Positions 52,216 to 62,076 are shown, counted from the stretch's first letter. The stretch is DNA of 64,000 nucleotides from Paracoccus zeaxanthinifaciens ATCC 21588 (GCF_000420145.1 NZ_ATUJ01000002.1:1-64000), one strand, 5' to 3'. Numbers and translations are program-made. The notes: generated by a model from the sequence alone, not told the origin.

Positions 52216-52219
52216 CGGC

Positions 52220-53422
52220 TCAGGCCCTTTTGCGCCAGGGGTGGGATTTGAACCAGCCCGCGACATAGGCCACCGTGACCAGCAGCGCCGCGCCCGTCAG
52301 GTTGACCCAGAACATCGTCCAGTTGCTGCGACCGGCCTGATCCAGCGCCACGCCCATCAGCCGCGCCATGAACATCGAGGCGATGAACACCGCCAGCGAC
52401 TGTTGCCCGACCTTCATGATCATCGCAAGGCAGGCACGCCAGATGCGGGTGACGGCCCCCTGCCCACCCGGCGGAAGCAGGCGGTGCCCGGCCTCGCCCG
52501 CCGCGATCCAGGCCAGATAGGCGACGGCCAGGAAATGGACATAGCGCAGGATGCCGAAATCGCTCTTCTGGATCAGGAAACGCCAGTCGGACCGCCATGC
52601 GCCGATCTCGGGGATGGCGTTGATGATGCGGAAATAGGCGAAGGGCACGGTCAGCAGCACCACCGCCGCCGCGATCACCGCCAGTCGCCAATCGACCGGC
52701 GGCTTCGGGATCCAGCCCGCCGAGAAGGCGAAGCCGGTAAAGAAGATCAGCTGCCAGCCAAGCGGGTTGAAGAACCACTGGCGGTCCGACCACGGCTCGG
52801 CCGGGAAGTTCACGTCGCCGATATTCGCGGTCAGCCACAGCCCCGCGACCAGCGCCAGCGCCAGCAGCCGCGAAATGCCCGCCAGCCAGATCATCACCGG
52901 CATCAGCGCCAGCAGCACCAGGTACATCGGCAGGATGTCGAAATAGTTCGGGACATAGAACAGCCCCATCAGCGCGGGCAGATTCGTCAACGGATCATTG
53001 AAGAACGGATGCAGGTTCAGCGACCCGACATAGTCCTTCTCGAAGCTGCCCAGCCCGTTCAGCATCGCCATGGTCGCGGCGATCGCCATGAACAGCCCGA
53101 TATGCGCCCAGTAGACCTGCCAGATGCGGAAGCCCACCCGCGCCGTCCCAAGCGCCATGCCCCGCTGTTCGAACAGCTTGCCGAAGGCGATGGCCGAGGC
53201 CGCGCCCGAACAGAAGACGAAAGCCTCGGTCGCGTCGGAAAAGCCGAACCGCGCCGGGATCCACAGCGTCAGCCAGTTCGACGGCACATGCGCGATCAGG
53301 ATGATGAACATGTTGATCCCGCGAAAGAAATCCAGTCGTGGATCGCGCACGCGCGCAGCAGGGGCCGAGACGGTCGCGGCGGGGGCGCGACCGGCATCGG
53401 AAATGTTTTGGACCATGGTCAT
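52220..53422 (-). CDS. opgC: OpgC-type membrane acyltransferase
   Basis: 400 residues, about ten hydrophobic segments, OpgC/acyltransferase-3-like. DPRLDFFRGINMFIILIAH near 29 (core RLDFFRG) and the His at its end are typical of the family and are taken as catalytic. OpgC succinylates osmoregulated periplasmic glucans using succinyl-CoA. I chose the ATG at 53422, which places this motif close to the N-terminus; a longer frame upstream has no family match. It is followed by opgD after four bases; no opgH glucan synthase is in the window. Confidence 0.82.
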   Translation of the reverse strand: MTMVQNISDAGRAPAATVSAPAARVRDPRLDFFRGINMFIILIAHVPSNWLTLWIPARFGFSDATEAFVFCSGAASAIAFGKLFEQRGMALGTARVGFRIWQVYWAHIGLFMAIAATMAMLNGLGSFEKDYVGSLNLHPFFNDPLTNLPALMGLFYVPNYFDILPMYLVLLALMPVMIWLAGISRLLALALVAGLWLTANIGDVNFPAEPWSDRQWFFNPLGWQLIFFTGFAFSAGWIPKPPVDWRLAVIAAAVVLLTVPFAYFRIINAIPEIGAWRSDWRFLIQKSDFGILRYVHFLAVAYLAWIAAGEAGHRLLPPGGQGAVTRIWRACLAMIMKVGQQSLAVFIASMFMARLMGVALDQAGRSNWTMFWVNLTGAALLVTVAYVAGWFKSHPWRKRA

Positions 53423-53444
53423 GCGGGTCGGTGCTCTTTCAGTC

Positions 53445-54800
53445 TCAGGCAGAGGCGGCAAGCCGCATCGCGGCAGAGAGTTGCTGCATGCGGGCGGCGG
53501 CAAAGGCATCCTCGACCCCGCCACGCAGCGCGGTGCGCTTGCGGATCAGGGCCTCGGTTTCCGACAGATAGCCCGCCCGCATCCCTGCGTCGATGGTGAT
53601 GCGTTCGAACACGTCGCGCTGCGCGTGGCTGCCGCCGACGGTCTGCATGCGGGGCTGGGCCTGCGCAAGGTTGCGGAAGGCGGCGGCATAGCGCCCCTCG
53701 CCATAGGCGGCCAGCCCCTCGGCAGCGGTCAGGCCGGGATCGGCGATGATGCGCAGCGTCTCGGCCTCGGGGGCGGCGGCGTCGCGGTGGAACCGTTCCA
53801 GCATGGCCTGCGTGGCCTTCTGCCGCCCCTGCTGGCTGAGCGCCATCATGTAATGCAGATCCGCGAAGGCCACGCAGGCATCGTTGGCGCGGGTCTCGGC
53901 CAGGTCGGCAAGCTCGTTCCAGCGGTCGCCGACCGACACGCCCTCAAGCTCCAGCCGCATCAGCAGCGAGCTGGCATTCGAAAAATCGCGGTAATCGTCG
54001 GTGCGGTCGTGGCGGACCTCGGTGTCATACAGCTCGACCACCTTGTCCAACTCGCCCCGGTCCAGATGCAGCAGCGCCTTGTGCCACCACACGTGATAGC
54101 GGAAATTGTTGCAATGCAGCCAGCTTCCGCAGTTTTCCTCGATCAGGGAAATGCCGCGATCCGGCTGGTGGGTCATGTCATAGACATGCGCGACCGCGTG
54201 CAGCCCCCAGGCATCATCCGAGGCGTGACGCAGCCCTTCCAGCCCCGCCGCCTCGGCAGCGCGGTAATCGCCGGTCTCCTCCAGCGTGAAGGCGTGACAG
54301 CCCAGCACGAAGCCGCGCAGCGGGTGGTTGGGGCCATGCGCGGGCAGCACCCGCTCGATGGACCGCCGCATCCCGTGATGGTCACCCAGGATGAAGCGGA
54401 TCGCGTGCGAGACCTTGGCCGACAGCGTGTCACGCGGATTGTCCAGCAGCGCCTCTTCCATGGCGGCGATCGCGCCCGAGGGACGGCCCGCAAGCCATGC
54501 GGACAGCGCGCGGCACCACAGCCTTTCGCGCAGCGCGGGCTGACCCTGGCGCAGCGCGGATCGGGCCACGTCCAGCGCATCCTGCGCGGCGGCGATCAGT
54601 TCGCGCCGGCCCAGCATTAGGGTGAACAGCCCCTTGGCGGCGTGCCCCATCGCAAAGCCCGGTTCGCGTTCCAGCACCGCGCCCAGATGCACGGGCGTCT
54701 GGCTGCCATGGGCAAGGAAGGCGCGGATGGTCCTGTTCCATTCCTGCAGCGCGGTGGGATCGGTGATGCTGACGCTGCCGTCGCAGATGTCGGTCTTCAT
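53445..54800 (-). CDS. Tetratricopeptide-repeat protein (TTC38-like)
   Basis: 451 residues, mainly paired helices. Repeats are visible as GHAAKGLFTLMLGRRE (near 50), PSGAIAAMEEALLDNPRD (near 105), GDYRAAEAAGLEGLRHA (near 177) and GRYAAAFRNLAQAQPR (near 385). The central WGLHAVAHVYDMTHQPDRG and HVWWHKALLHLD stretches are typical of TTC38-like proteins. No signal peptide. It lies 22 bases upstream of opgC on the same strand, so it may be co-transcribed with the opg genes, but no link is known. The start at 54800 places a complete repeat-solenoid downstream. Confidence 0.8.
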   Translation of the reverse strand: MKTDICDGSVSITDPTALQEWNRTIRAFLAHGSQTPVHLGAVLEREPGFAMGHAAKGLFTLMLGRRELIAAAQDALDVARSALRQGQPALRERLWCRALSAWLAGRPSGAIAAMEEALLDNPRDTLSAKVSHAIRFILGDHHGMRRSIERVLPAHGPNHPLRGFVLGCHAFTLEETGDYRAAEAAGLEGLRHASDDAWGLHAVAHVYDMTHQPDRGISLIEENCGSWLHCNNFRYHVWWHKALLHLDRGELDKVVELYDTEVRHDRTDDYRDFSNASSLLMRLELEGVSVGDRWNELADLAETRANDACVAFADLHYMMALSQQGRQKATQAMLERFHRDAAAPEAETLRIIADPGLTAAEGLAAYGEGRYAAAFRNLAQAQPRMQTVGGSHAQRDVFERITIDAGMRAGYLSETEALIRKRTALRGGVEDAFAAARMQQLSAAMRLAASA

Positions 54801-54868
54801 TCGCTTGGCCTTCCTGTTGGTCTGTTCTTGGGGCACCCGCCGGTCGTTGCCGCGGATGCCCGTCAGGC

Positions 54869-55384
54869 TCAGTCGGGGACCGAGGCGCGGAAACCCGGAA
54901 TGCGGTCGCGGGATGCGGCGGCACCCTCGATCCCGCCCCACTTGCCCTCGGCCAGCGTGATGTTGCCGGGAATATCCTCTTCCCAGAAGCCTACTACCCT
55001 GTCGGTGATGTTCAGATACAGCTTGCCATCGACGATGCGCCACAGGTTCGGATTGCCCGGAACCTTGCCACCCTTGGCCACGCTATAGGCGCAATGCCCG
55101 TCATACTGGGGCGCGAATGCCGCCGGATCGGCCAGGAACCGGTCGCGGTTCGCCGCCGAGGCGAAGGCGAAGCTTGCGCCGTTATAGGTCGCGGTGAACT
55201 GCTTCAGCCCCTTGGCGGGCGTCGGTTGCGGCTGGCCAAGGGCCGCCTGCGGAAGGTCGAAATAGGATACGACGTCATATCCCGACACCGCATATCCGGT
55301 GCGGTCGACATATTGCTCGCCCGCGAATGCGCCCGTGGCCATCACGAGCGAAAGGGCAGCGGCCTTCAAGGGAAAACGGATCAT
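54869..55384 (-). CDS. Exported YHS-domain protein
   Basis: 171 residues. Sec signal MIRFPLKAAALSLVMATGAFA (cut near 21; written as its first part MIRFPLKAAALSLV). A YHS-like domain follows: VSGYDVVSYFDLPQA near 33, then ASAANRDRFLADPAAFAPQYDGHCAYSVAKG near 78-108 with the Cys of the metal-binding site. Such proteins are found near metal and cytochrome genes. It is upstream of the TPR gene in the same direction. Confidence 0.82.
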   Translation of the reverse strand: MIRFPLKAAALSLVMATGAFAGEQYVDRTGYAVSGYDVVSYFDLPQAALGQPQPTPAKGLKQFTATYNGASFAFASAANRDRFLADPAAFAPQYDGHCAYSVAKGGKVPGNPNLWRIVDGKLYLNITDRVVGFWEEDIPGNITLAEGKWGGIEGAAASRDRIPGFRASVPD

Positions 55385-55473
55385 CTTCAGCCTCCGACAT
55401 GAACCATGACGTGCGGTTCGTGCCGGAGGGCCGGAATGTTACACCGATCACGGCTTCGTGATCGTGGGGCCCG

Positions 55474-57453
55474 TCAGTGCACCGCCGCCAGCAACGGCTT
55501 GGCATTGCGCTGGTGGCGCATTGCAAGCTGCCGCGCCTGCCTGCCCGACAGCAGCATCCGCGCCGCGATCGAGGAATAGTCCACGTCCAGCAGATCCGGG
55601 AAGATCGACAGGATCTCCTGGCGCGATTTCTGCGGCAGGGACTTCATCGCTTCGGGGCCGGTATGCAGGCTCTCGGTGGCCGCGCCGTTCGCGATGACCA
55701 GCTCGTGACGGTCGCACATGAAGTGAAAATACTCGATCTCGGTGCATTCGTGCATCACCTCGACCCCGTCCAGCGCCAGCAGCTGCTTGGCCGCCGCAAG
55801 CACCTCGGGCTGGCCGAACATGCGCTGCGCGATGCGCGAGCGGACCAGCATGCGGTGCTGGGGCGACACGATCAGATCGCGTTCCGGCAGCCCGCAGCCA
55901 AGCGCGCCCGCCGCGATGCGGATCGGCTTCAGCTTGGGGTTCGCGCCCAGATCGGCCGCGCCCAGCTTCTGGCTGCCGATCCACTTGATCTGCTGCAGGC
56001 CGTTGTCGACCGTCTGGACGTAATCGCCTTCGGTCAGATCCTCGATGCGGACCTCGCCATTGTCGGTCATGATCATCGCATCGCGGGTGAAGCAGGTGAC
56101 CGAGATGTTGATCGTCTCGAAGTTCGAGAAGGTGATCCCCCCGACCTGGCCCGCCTCGTCACCGCCGGTGATGCTGATCGTGCCGCGGCCATAGGTGCCG
56201 GACTGGATCGCCACGACCAGCTCGCCATAGGTGGGCTGGCCCGCGCCGCCGAAGGGCACGATGGTCCCACCGTCGCTGGTGAAGACGCCGCTGGCACCCG
56301 GCGCGATGCCCGTGATGCTGTCGAAGCCGGTCGCAGTGCTGAAGGTGATGGTGTCGTTCTCGCCCGCAACCTCGGCCGCGACGAAATTCTCGAACGAGGT
56401 GAACGTACCCCCGTTGACGCCGTTGATGGTGGCCGAGCCGTTGCCGTTCTCGTCGACGGTCACGTTCATGTTGTTGGCAAGGGTTTCTACGCCGATATAC
56501 GCCTGAAGAGTATCAGTCCCGTCGCCGCCATCGACCGTGTCGGCCCCCGAGGTCGCGATGACCAAGTCGTCGCCGATCCCGCCCTCGATCAGATCGGCAA
56601 AGCCGATGCCGCCCGCCAGGGTGTCGTTGCCCTCCTCGCCAAACAGCGTGTTGTTCCCGCCCTGCCCGAACAGGATGTCGTTGCCGATGCCGCCATAGAT
56701 CGTGTCGTCGTCGGCGTTTCCGTACAGGCTATCGTTGCCGGCCCCGCCATAGATCAGGTCGGCGCCCGCGTCGCCCCCAATAACGTCGTCGCCGACACCG
56801 CCATCGATCAGGTCGGCCCCCGCGCCGCCCACGATGGAATCGGCCCCGTCCTCGCCATAGACGGTGTCGTTGCCATCGCCCGCGTTGACGGTATCGTTCC
56901 CGGTCCCGCCATAGACGAGGTCGTCGCCCCCGCCCGAACCGATCCCGTCAGCGCCGCCATTGCCCAGGATCGTGTCGGCATTGTCCGTGATCTGGTCGCC
57001 ATCGAGGTCGGTGAATCCGACCCCCATGGTCTGGCCAAGGGCGGTTCCGTCAACGACGCCCGGGGCGTTTGCGAACAGGTTGAAGGGCGCGGTCTCGGAG
57101 ACGTTGAACGACGAGATCAACCCCGACGCGACCGGGAACCCCAGGGGGGCATAGATATAGAGCTGCTCGGACGCGCCGCTGCCGGTCGAGAAGACCATGA
57201 TCGGGGTTGAACCCAGCAGCCCGAGCGTGCTGGAAACCGAGCCGGACCCGAGATAGTTCAGCGACTGTTCAGGCCCGCCGCCCAGGCTGATCGTGCTGTC
57301 GCCGCCGGGCGCAAGAATGCCATCATCATCCGTGATGACTGCCGAGGTTGGGCTGGAAAAGGCGGGAAGGACAGACAGCCCCAGCAGATTGGCGAGGCTG
57401 CCTTCATAAGCGTAGAGGGTGTTGCCCGTGTTGAGCGAAACGACCATGACCAT
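55474..57453 (-). CDS. RTX calcium-binding protein with C-terminal Hint domain
   Basis: 659 residues. Residues 1-150: unknown, no signal peptide. Residues about 164-312: run of roughly thirteen glycine/aspartate nonapeptide repeats of RTX type (GGxGxDxxx), which bind calcium. Residues about 454-600: Hint_2 (Hedgehog/intein) domain beginning at Cys454 in CFTRDAMIMTDNGEVRIEDL and with VSPQHRMLV later, the intein-like self-splicing or cleavage core. The last 60 residues are basic and Met-rich. This architecture is common in Rhodobacteraceae and is usually secreted by a type I system; none is in the window. The start is set by AAGGGGAAG before MVMVV. Confidence 0.85.
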   Translation of the reverse strand: MVMVVSLNTGNTLYAYEGSLANLLGLSVLPAFSSPTSAVITDDDGILAPGGDSTISLGGGPEQSLNYLGSGSVSSTLGLLGSTPIMVFSTGSGASEQLYIYAPLGFPVASGLISSFNVSETAPFNLFANAPGVVDGTALGQTMGVGFTDLDGDQITDNADTILGNGGADGIGSGGGDDLVYGGTGNDTVNAGDGNDTVYGEDGADSIVGGAGADLIDGGVGDDVIGGDAGADLIYGGAGNDSLYGNADDDTIYGGIGNDILFGQGGNNTLFGEEGNDTLAGGIGFADLIEGGIGDDLVIATSGADTVDGGDGTDTLQAYIGVETLANNMNVTVDENGNGSATINGVNGGTFTSFENFVAAEVAGENDTITFSTATGFDSITGIAPGASGVFTSDGGTIVPFGGAGQPTYGELVVAIQSGTYGRGTISITGGDEAGQVGGITFSNFETINISVTCFTRDAMIMTDNGEVRIEDLTEGDYVQTVDNGLQQIKWIGSQKLGAADLGANPKLKPIRIAAGALGCGLPERDLIVSPQHRMLVRSRIAQRMFGQPEVLAAAKQLLALDGVEVMHECTEIEYFHFMCDRHELVIANGAATESLHTGPEAMKSLPQKSRQEILSIFPDLLDVDYSSIAARMLLSGRQARQLAMRHQRNAKPLLAAVH

Positions 57454-57742
57454 CTTCCCCTTGGCGCGGACAGTGTCCGCAAGTTGACATGCACCATCAC
57501 CCGACCGCCGCCGATGCATGCAACGATACCTTCCGGTGCCTCGGGGTTTTCCGAAGGGCCCGGTGGGCTTAGGCTTGGGGCGCGACCCCTTGAACGGGCG
57601 GGTTTCTGCCTGCGGTTGTCGAAATCGCGCTTTCAACTATCCTTACGGTTAGTCCGATATAAAACCAATACGTCATTTTATAGAATTGCGTCGCACGCCA
57701 ACCATTGCTAGGGGAACGATCATCCGGACCGGAGCCAGATCC

Positions 57743-58399
57743 ATGAGTTCGCAGACAGATACGGTTGAAGCCGACATCATCGCCCGCATCCTGTCGCGGC
57801 GGCTGCTGCCCGGCGACCGGATCGACGATGGCGATCTGCGCGAACGCCTGGGCGTCTCCGCGACCCCCGTCCGAGAGGCCTTCATGCGGCTGGACGCCAA
57901 GCGCATCATCACGCGCAGATCCAGCGGCGGCGTCTTTCTGACCCGACTGGACCTCGCGGACCTGCTGCGCCTGAACGAGGCCCTGTCCGAGATCGAGGGC
58001 GCGATCGCCTTTCACGCCGCCCAACGCATCAGCCGCGCGCAGCTTGGCGCGCTGGAAACCGCCATCGCCCGATGCGAGGCCGCGGGCCAGGATGCCAATC
58101 TCTACTATGACGCCAATATCGACTTCCATCACGGGCTGATCGCCGCATGCGCCAACCCGGCCCTGGACGAGGCCGCCTATGGCTTCGCCCTGCGCATCAT
58201 CGGCTATATCGTCGCGAAGCTGGACCTGCCCGGCCAGATCGAGAAGTCGAACCTCGAACACCGGCGGATCCACGAGGCCGTCGCCTCGGGGCAGCACGAC
58301 CTGGCGCGCGACCTGATGATCCGGCACATCAAGATCAGCGACTCGGTCGCGATCGGCATCATGGGCCGGATGGCAGAAGGCGCGCCGCGCATCGCGTGA
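57743..58399 (+). CDS. GntR-family (FadR subfamily) transcriptional regulator
   Basis: 218 residues. N-terminal winged helix (about 8-72) with DGDLRERLGVSATPVREAFMRL and an FCD effector domain from about 80. The effector is unknown. GGAGCCAGATCC precedes the ATG. Divergent from the RTX-Hint gene across a 289-base gap that is AT-rich near 57610-57680 and probably holds both promoters; convergent with ndh. Confidence 0.88.
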   Translation: MSSQTDTVEADIIARILSRRLLPGDRIDDGDLRERLGVSATPVREAFMRLDAKRIITRRSSGGVFLTRLDLADLLRLNEALSEIEGAIAFHAAQRISRAQLGALETAIARCEAAGQDANLYYDANIDFHHGLIAACANPALDEAAYGFALRIIGYIVAKLDLPGQIEKSNLEHRRIHEAVASGQHDLARDLMIRHIKISDSVAIGIMGRMAEGAPRIA

Positions 58400-58411
58400 C
58401 GCGCCGGGGCC

Positions 58412-59707
58412 TCAGCGGCGGCGGGGGACATGCGCGCGGACGGCGCGCAGGGCCTCCATCCCGGTGATCAGGCGCGCGCCCTTGGACCGGAAGACATAGC
58501 TGGAAAACCAGTTCATCGCGACGAATAGCGGGCGCTTCATCCCGATCAGGAAATAGATGTGGATCAGCCCCCAGCAGAGCCACGCGAAGAACCCGCTGAG
58601 ATTGATCCGCCCGAACGAGATGATGGCCGAGTTCCGCCCGATGGTCGCAAGGCTGCCCATGTGGCGATACCGGAAGGGCGCGGGCGCGGCGCGTCCCGTC
58701 GCAAGCGCGGCGATGCGGCGGCCTGCATATTTCCCCTCCTGCTTGGCGGCGGGGGCGATGCCCGGAACGTCCATCCCGTCGCGCCAAGGCAGCTTGGCCG
58801 CATCCCCGATCACGGAAACCGCGGGCAGGTCCGGCACCGTCAGGTCCGGCATGACGGCGACCCGCCCGATCCGGTCGGTCTGACATCCCAGCCATTGCGC
58901 AAGGCTGTCGATCTTGACGCCCGCGGCCCAGATCGCGGTCATCGCGGGGATGGTCTCGCCCCCGGCGATGACGTGATCGTCCGCGATATGTTCGACCATG
59001 ACGCCTGTGCGGACCTCGACGCCCAGCCGGTTCAGCGACGCCTCGGCCTTGGCCGACAGGCTTTCGGGAAAGGCAGAGAGGATGCGCGGCCCGGCCTCGA
59101 TCAGGATCACGCGGGCATCGTCGGGATCGACGCGGCGGAAATCGTCGGACAGCGTGACATGCGCCAGCTCGGCGATGGCGCCCGCCATCTCGACCCCGGT
59201 CGGGCCCGCGCCCACGATCACGAAGGTCATCTCGCGGGCCTGATCCTCGGGGTCCTCGCATAGTTCGGCGCGCTCGAACGCCATCAGGACGCGGCGGCGC
59301 ACCTCGGTCGCATCGACGATCCGCTTCAGGCCGGGGGCGTGTTCGGCCCAGTGATCCTTGCCGAAATAGGAATGCGACGACCCGTTCGCGACGATCAGGT
59401 GGTCATAGCGGGATTCCCCGTTCTCGTGCAGGACCACCTGACGGTCGGTATCGACATCCATGACCTTTGACAGCGTGACCGTGACGTTCTTCTGGGCCGA
59501 GAAGATGCTGCGGATCGGCCAGGCGATATCGGCGGGCGACAGGTCCGCCGTCGCCACCTGGTACAGCAGCGGCTGGAACAGGTGATAGTTGCGCTTGTCG
59601 ATGATCTCGACATCGACGGGGGCGTGGCGCAGCGCCTTGGCGGCGGCCAGTCCGCCGAAGCCCGCCCCGATGATGACGACCCGCGGCCGCGTTTCCGTCT
59701 GGGACAT
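58412..59707 (-). CDS. ndh: Type II NADH:quinone oxidoreductase
   Basis: 431 residues, single-subunit FAD enzyme feeding electrons from NADH to quinone without pumping. FAD motif VVIIGAGFGGLAAAKAL (near 10), NADH motif GAGPTGVEMAGAIAEL (near 168) and a second FAD motif VSVIGDAAKLP (near 300). The hydrophobic/amphipathic C-terminus (about 365-431, with GLIHIYFLIGMKRP) is the membrane anchor. The start at 59707 fits the position of the FAD loop. Convergent with gntR. Confidence 0.92.
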   Translation of the reverse strand: MSQTETRPRVVIIGAGFGGLAAAKALRHAPVDVEIIDKRNYHLFQPLLYQVATADLSPADIAWPIRSIFSAQKNVTVTLSKVMDVDTDRQVVLHENGESRYDHLIVANGSSHSYFGKDHWAEHAPGLKRIVDATEVRRRVLMAFERAELCEDPEDQAREMTFVIVGAGPTGVEMAGAIAELAHVTLSDDFRRVDPDDARVILIEAGPRILSAFPESLSAKAEASLNRLGVEVRTGVMVEHIADDHVIAGGETIPAMTAIWAAGVKIDSLAQWLGCQTDRIGRVAVMPDLTVPDLPAVSVIGDAAKLPWRDGMDVPGIAPAAKQEGKYAGRRIAALATGRAAPAPFRYRHMGSLATIGRNSAIISFGRINLSGFFAWLCWGLIHIYFLIGMKRPLFVAMNWFSSYVFRSKGARLITGMEALRAVRAHVPRRR

Positions 59708-59832
59708 GGGGATACCTTCCGTTTCCTTGCGAAGGGTCGCATGGAGGTCGGCCCTTTTCGCCGCCGCCATGCGCCCGTCGGATCGGAAGTTCAATGGGTT
59801 GCGCCATCACGACGGCGCGATCCCCCTTGTCT

Positions 59833-61986
59833 TCAGGGCAGGTCGAAGGACCACAGGAACGTCTCGCCCGAGGCATCGTCCACGCCGTCATTGTCGGTGA
59901 CGATCCAGACCTGCCCCCCGTCCGAGATGGCCATCCCCTCGACCTTGTCCTGCACGTATCCTTTCCAGCGGCGCAGGTCCGGGATCAGGTCGCGGACCAC
60001 CTCCTTGGCGACCAGCGGCAGATCGCCGCCCAGGGGCGCGGGCTGCAGATCGGCCATTGCCACGCGGGTCACGGTCTTGAGCACGGCCGCGTCCCCGATC
60101 AGGTTGTCGCGCTCGATCAGGTACAGGTGGTCGCCATGAACCGTCAGTTCGGACAGGCCGACCCAGCCCTCGCCGGACTCGAGCGGATAGCGCACGCCCG
60201 ACCATTCGCCGGTGGCGGGGTCCAGTTGCAGCAGCTTGGTCTGCCCCGCCGGATCGTCGCCCCATTCGCGCTGGACCGCGATCCACAGCTTGCCCTCGTG
60301 CAGGGCGATCCCCTCGAAGCCGAAGCGCTTGCGATGCGCGACCAGCGCCTCGGGCAGGTCGAACTCGCGGAGGATCGCGCCATCGGCACCCACCTGCAGG
60401 ACCAGGTGCGGGACATCCTTGTCGGCATTGCCCTCGGATGCCAGCCAGAAGCCGCCCTGGCCATCCGGCGCGATGCCTTCCAGGTCGATCGCCGCAGCGG
60501 GCGCACCGTCGCGCGTCAGCACCGTCTTCGCGGTGATGCGGGCCGGCGTCTGCGTGGCGTCGATGGTGAAGATCGCGGGCTGCGTGTGATAGGCGCTGTC
60601 GCTGACGGCAAATAGCGTGCCGGGCTGGGCTGGGTCCATCGCAAGGCCCGACAGCGCGCCCCAGCCGATCAGCGGGTCCGACCCCTCTGACGTGACCGTC
60701 GGATAGGCCGCCTGCCCCTCGGCGCGTTCGAAGATCATCACATGGGCGCGCGCGCCGCCATCCTCGCCCAGGTCGGTCTCGTTGGCGGTGGCGAACAGGT
60801 TGCGCGCGGGGATCGCGACCAGCCCCTCGGGGCCGATGCCCGAGGGCAGCATCTGCAGCAGGCGGGGCTGGGCCGGGTCGGTCGCATCATAGACGCCGAC
60901 GACACTGCCGCGTTCGGAGGCGACGAACAGCAGGCGCTGGCCGTCGAAGGTTGCGACCGTCACGGCCTCGGGCTCGGCGCCCTTGTTCTCCGAGCGGTGC
61001 TCGGGATAATGCCCGATGGCCGCGACCGCGCGATCGAAGCCGTTGCCGCTGTCGAAGACCACGCCGCCGTCGCGCGCGAAGACGGTGAACCCACGAGAGC
61101 CGCCATTCCAGTCGCCTTCGTTGGCGGTCACGAAATGATCCGCGTCCAGCCATTTGACCGCGTCGGGTTCACGCGGCACGTCGCGAAGCTGGCCGGTAAA
61201 GTCCAGCGCGCCTTCCTCGGCCACGTCGATGCCGTCCAGATCGACGCTGCCCGCGCTGAAATGGCTTGCGATGGCGCCATCCGCGCCAATCACGACGATA
61301 TGGTTGTTCTCCTGCAGGGTCACGACGATCTCGCCCGCGTCGTTGATGTCGAGGAATTCGGGTTCGGGATCCTCGGGCGCGATCTCGGCCAGGCCGGTCA
61401 GGTCCACGCGCGTCATCGCCGCGCAATCGACGCCGGCATCGGTCAGCGGCAGCAGCGCCACGAAGCCCGCGGGCATCTGCGGCAGGCCGCCATCGCCCAG
61501 ATCCTCGTCACGCTCGTTCTCGATGGCGACCGCGATCATGTCCGAGCCGATGGCCACGCTGTCGGGCTGCCCGCCCAGATCGCAGCTGTCGACGATGCGC
61601 CCTTCGGCCAGGTCGATGCTGCGCAGCGCACCCGACGGGTCGGTGAAGCTTTCCGAGGTGTTCACGCCGACGAAGGCCATCCCCTTGCGGATCACGGCGG
61701 TCGTCGGTTCTCCGTCCACGTCGATATTGCCAAGCGGCTTCGGCGCGCGGGGATCCGCGATGTCGATCATGCCGATCACCCCGAGCGGGCTGTCGGAATA
61801 GATCAGCCGCATGCCGTCCTCGGTCACCGCCATGATCTCGGCCGAGGTCTCGCGCATCCGGTCCTCGCCCTCGGCCATGTTGGCGGTCGTGGCGAAGCTG
61901 GCGATCCGGTTGAAGACCGGATCGGCCAGCGCGGGCGCGGCCGCGACCAGCGCGCAGACGGCCGTCAGCGTTGCGGGAAGATGCAT
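59833..61986 (-). CDS. Large exported protein: choice-of-anchor I-like domain plus phytase-like domain
   Basis: 717 residues with a Sec signal (MHLPATLTAVCALVAAAPALA, cut near residue 22; first part MHLPATLTAVCALV). Residues about 25-430: beta-propeller-like region (GMIDIADPRAPKPLG, DADHFVTANEGDWNGG, EPEAVTVA) similar to choice-of-anchor I proteins. Residues about 440-717: esterase-like/phytase-like domain (WGALSGLAMDP, DLEGIAPDGQGGFWLASEG, VEGMAISDGGQVWIVTDNDG). Phosphoesterase activity is possible but the substrate is unknown. It is 90 bases from the nitrate reductase gene on the same strand. Confidence 0.78.
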   Translation of the reverse strand: MHLPATLTAVCALVAAAPALADPVFNRIASFATTANMAEGEDRMRETSAEIMAVTEDGMRLIYSDSPLGVIGMIDIADPRAPKPLGNIDVDGEPTTAVIRKGMAFVGVNTSESFTDPSGALRSIDLAEGRIVDSCDLGGQPDSVAIGSDMIAVAIENERDEDLGDGGLPQMPAGFVALLPLTDAGVDCAAMTRVDLTGLAEIAPEDPEPEFLDINDAGEIVVTLQENNHIVVIGADGAIASHFSAGSVDLDGIDVAEEGALDFTGQLRDVPREPDAVKWLDADHFVTANEGDWNGGSRGFTVFARDGGVVFDSGNGFDRAVAAIGHYPEHRSENKGAEPEAVTVATFDGQRLLFVASERGSVVGVYDATDPAQPRLLQMLPSGIGPEGLVAIPARNLFATANETDLGEDGGARAHVMIFERAEGQAAYPTVTSEGSDPLIGWGALSGLAMDPAQPGTLFAVSDSAYHTQPAIFTIDATQTPARITAKTVLTRDGAPAAAIDLEGIAPDGQGGFWLASEGNADKDVPHLVLQVGADGAILREFDLPEALVAHRKRFGFEGIALHEGKLWIAVQREWGDDPAGQTKLLQLDPATGEWSGVRYPLESGEGWVGLSELTVHGDHLYLIERDNLIGDAAVLKTVTRVAMADLQPAPLGGDLPLVAKEVVRDLIPDLRRWKGYVQDKVEGMAISDGGQVWIVTDNDGVDDASGETFLWSFDLP

Positions 61987-62076
61987 GGAAACCTCCTGTC
62001 CGTGTTTCCGTGCTGTTTCGCGGCGCTTCGTGACGGTTTCGTGCAGGCCGGGTGAAATGATGGTGACAGCCAGCCG

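Noticed and set aside
56560-57000. Near-repetitive DNA in the RTX gene, first considered as a CRISPR or tandem-repeat array
   Set aside because: The repetition follows the nonapeptide protein repeat, without uniform spacers.
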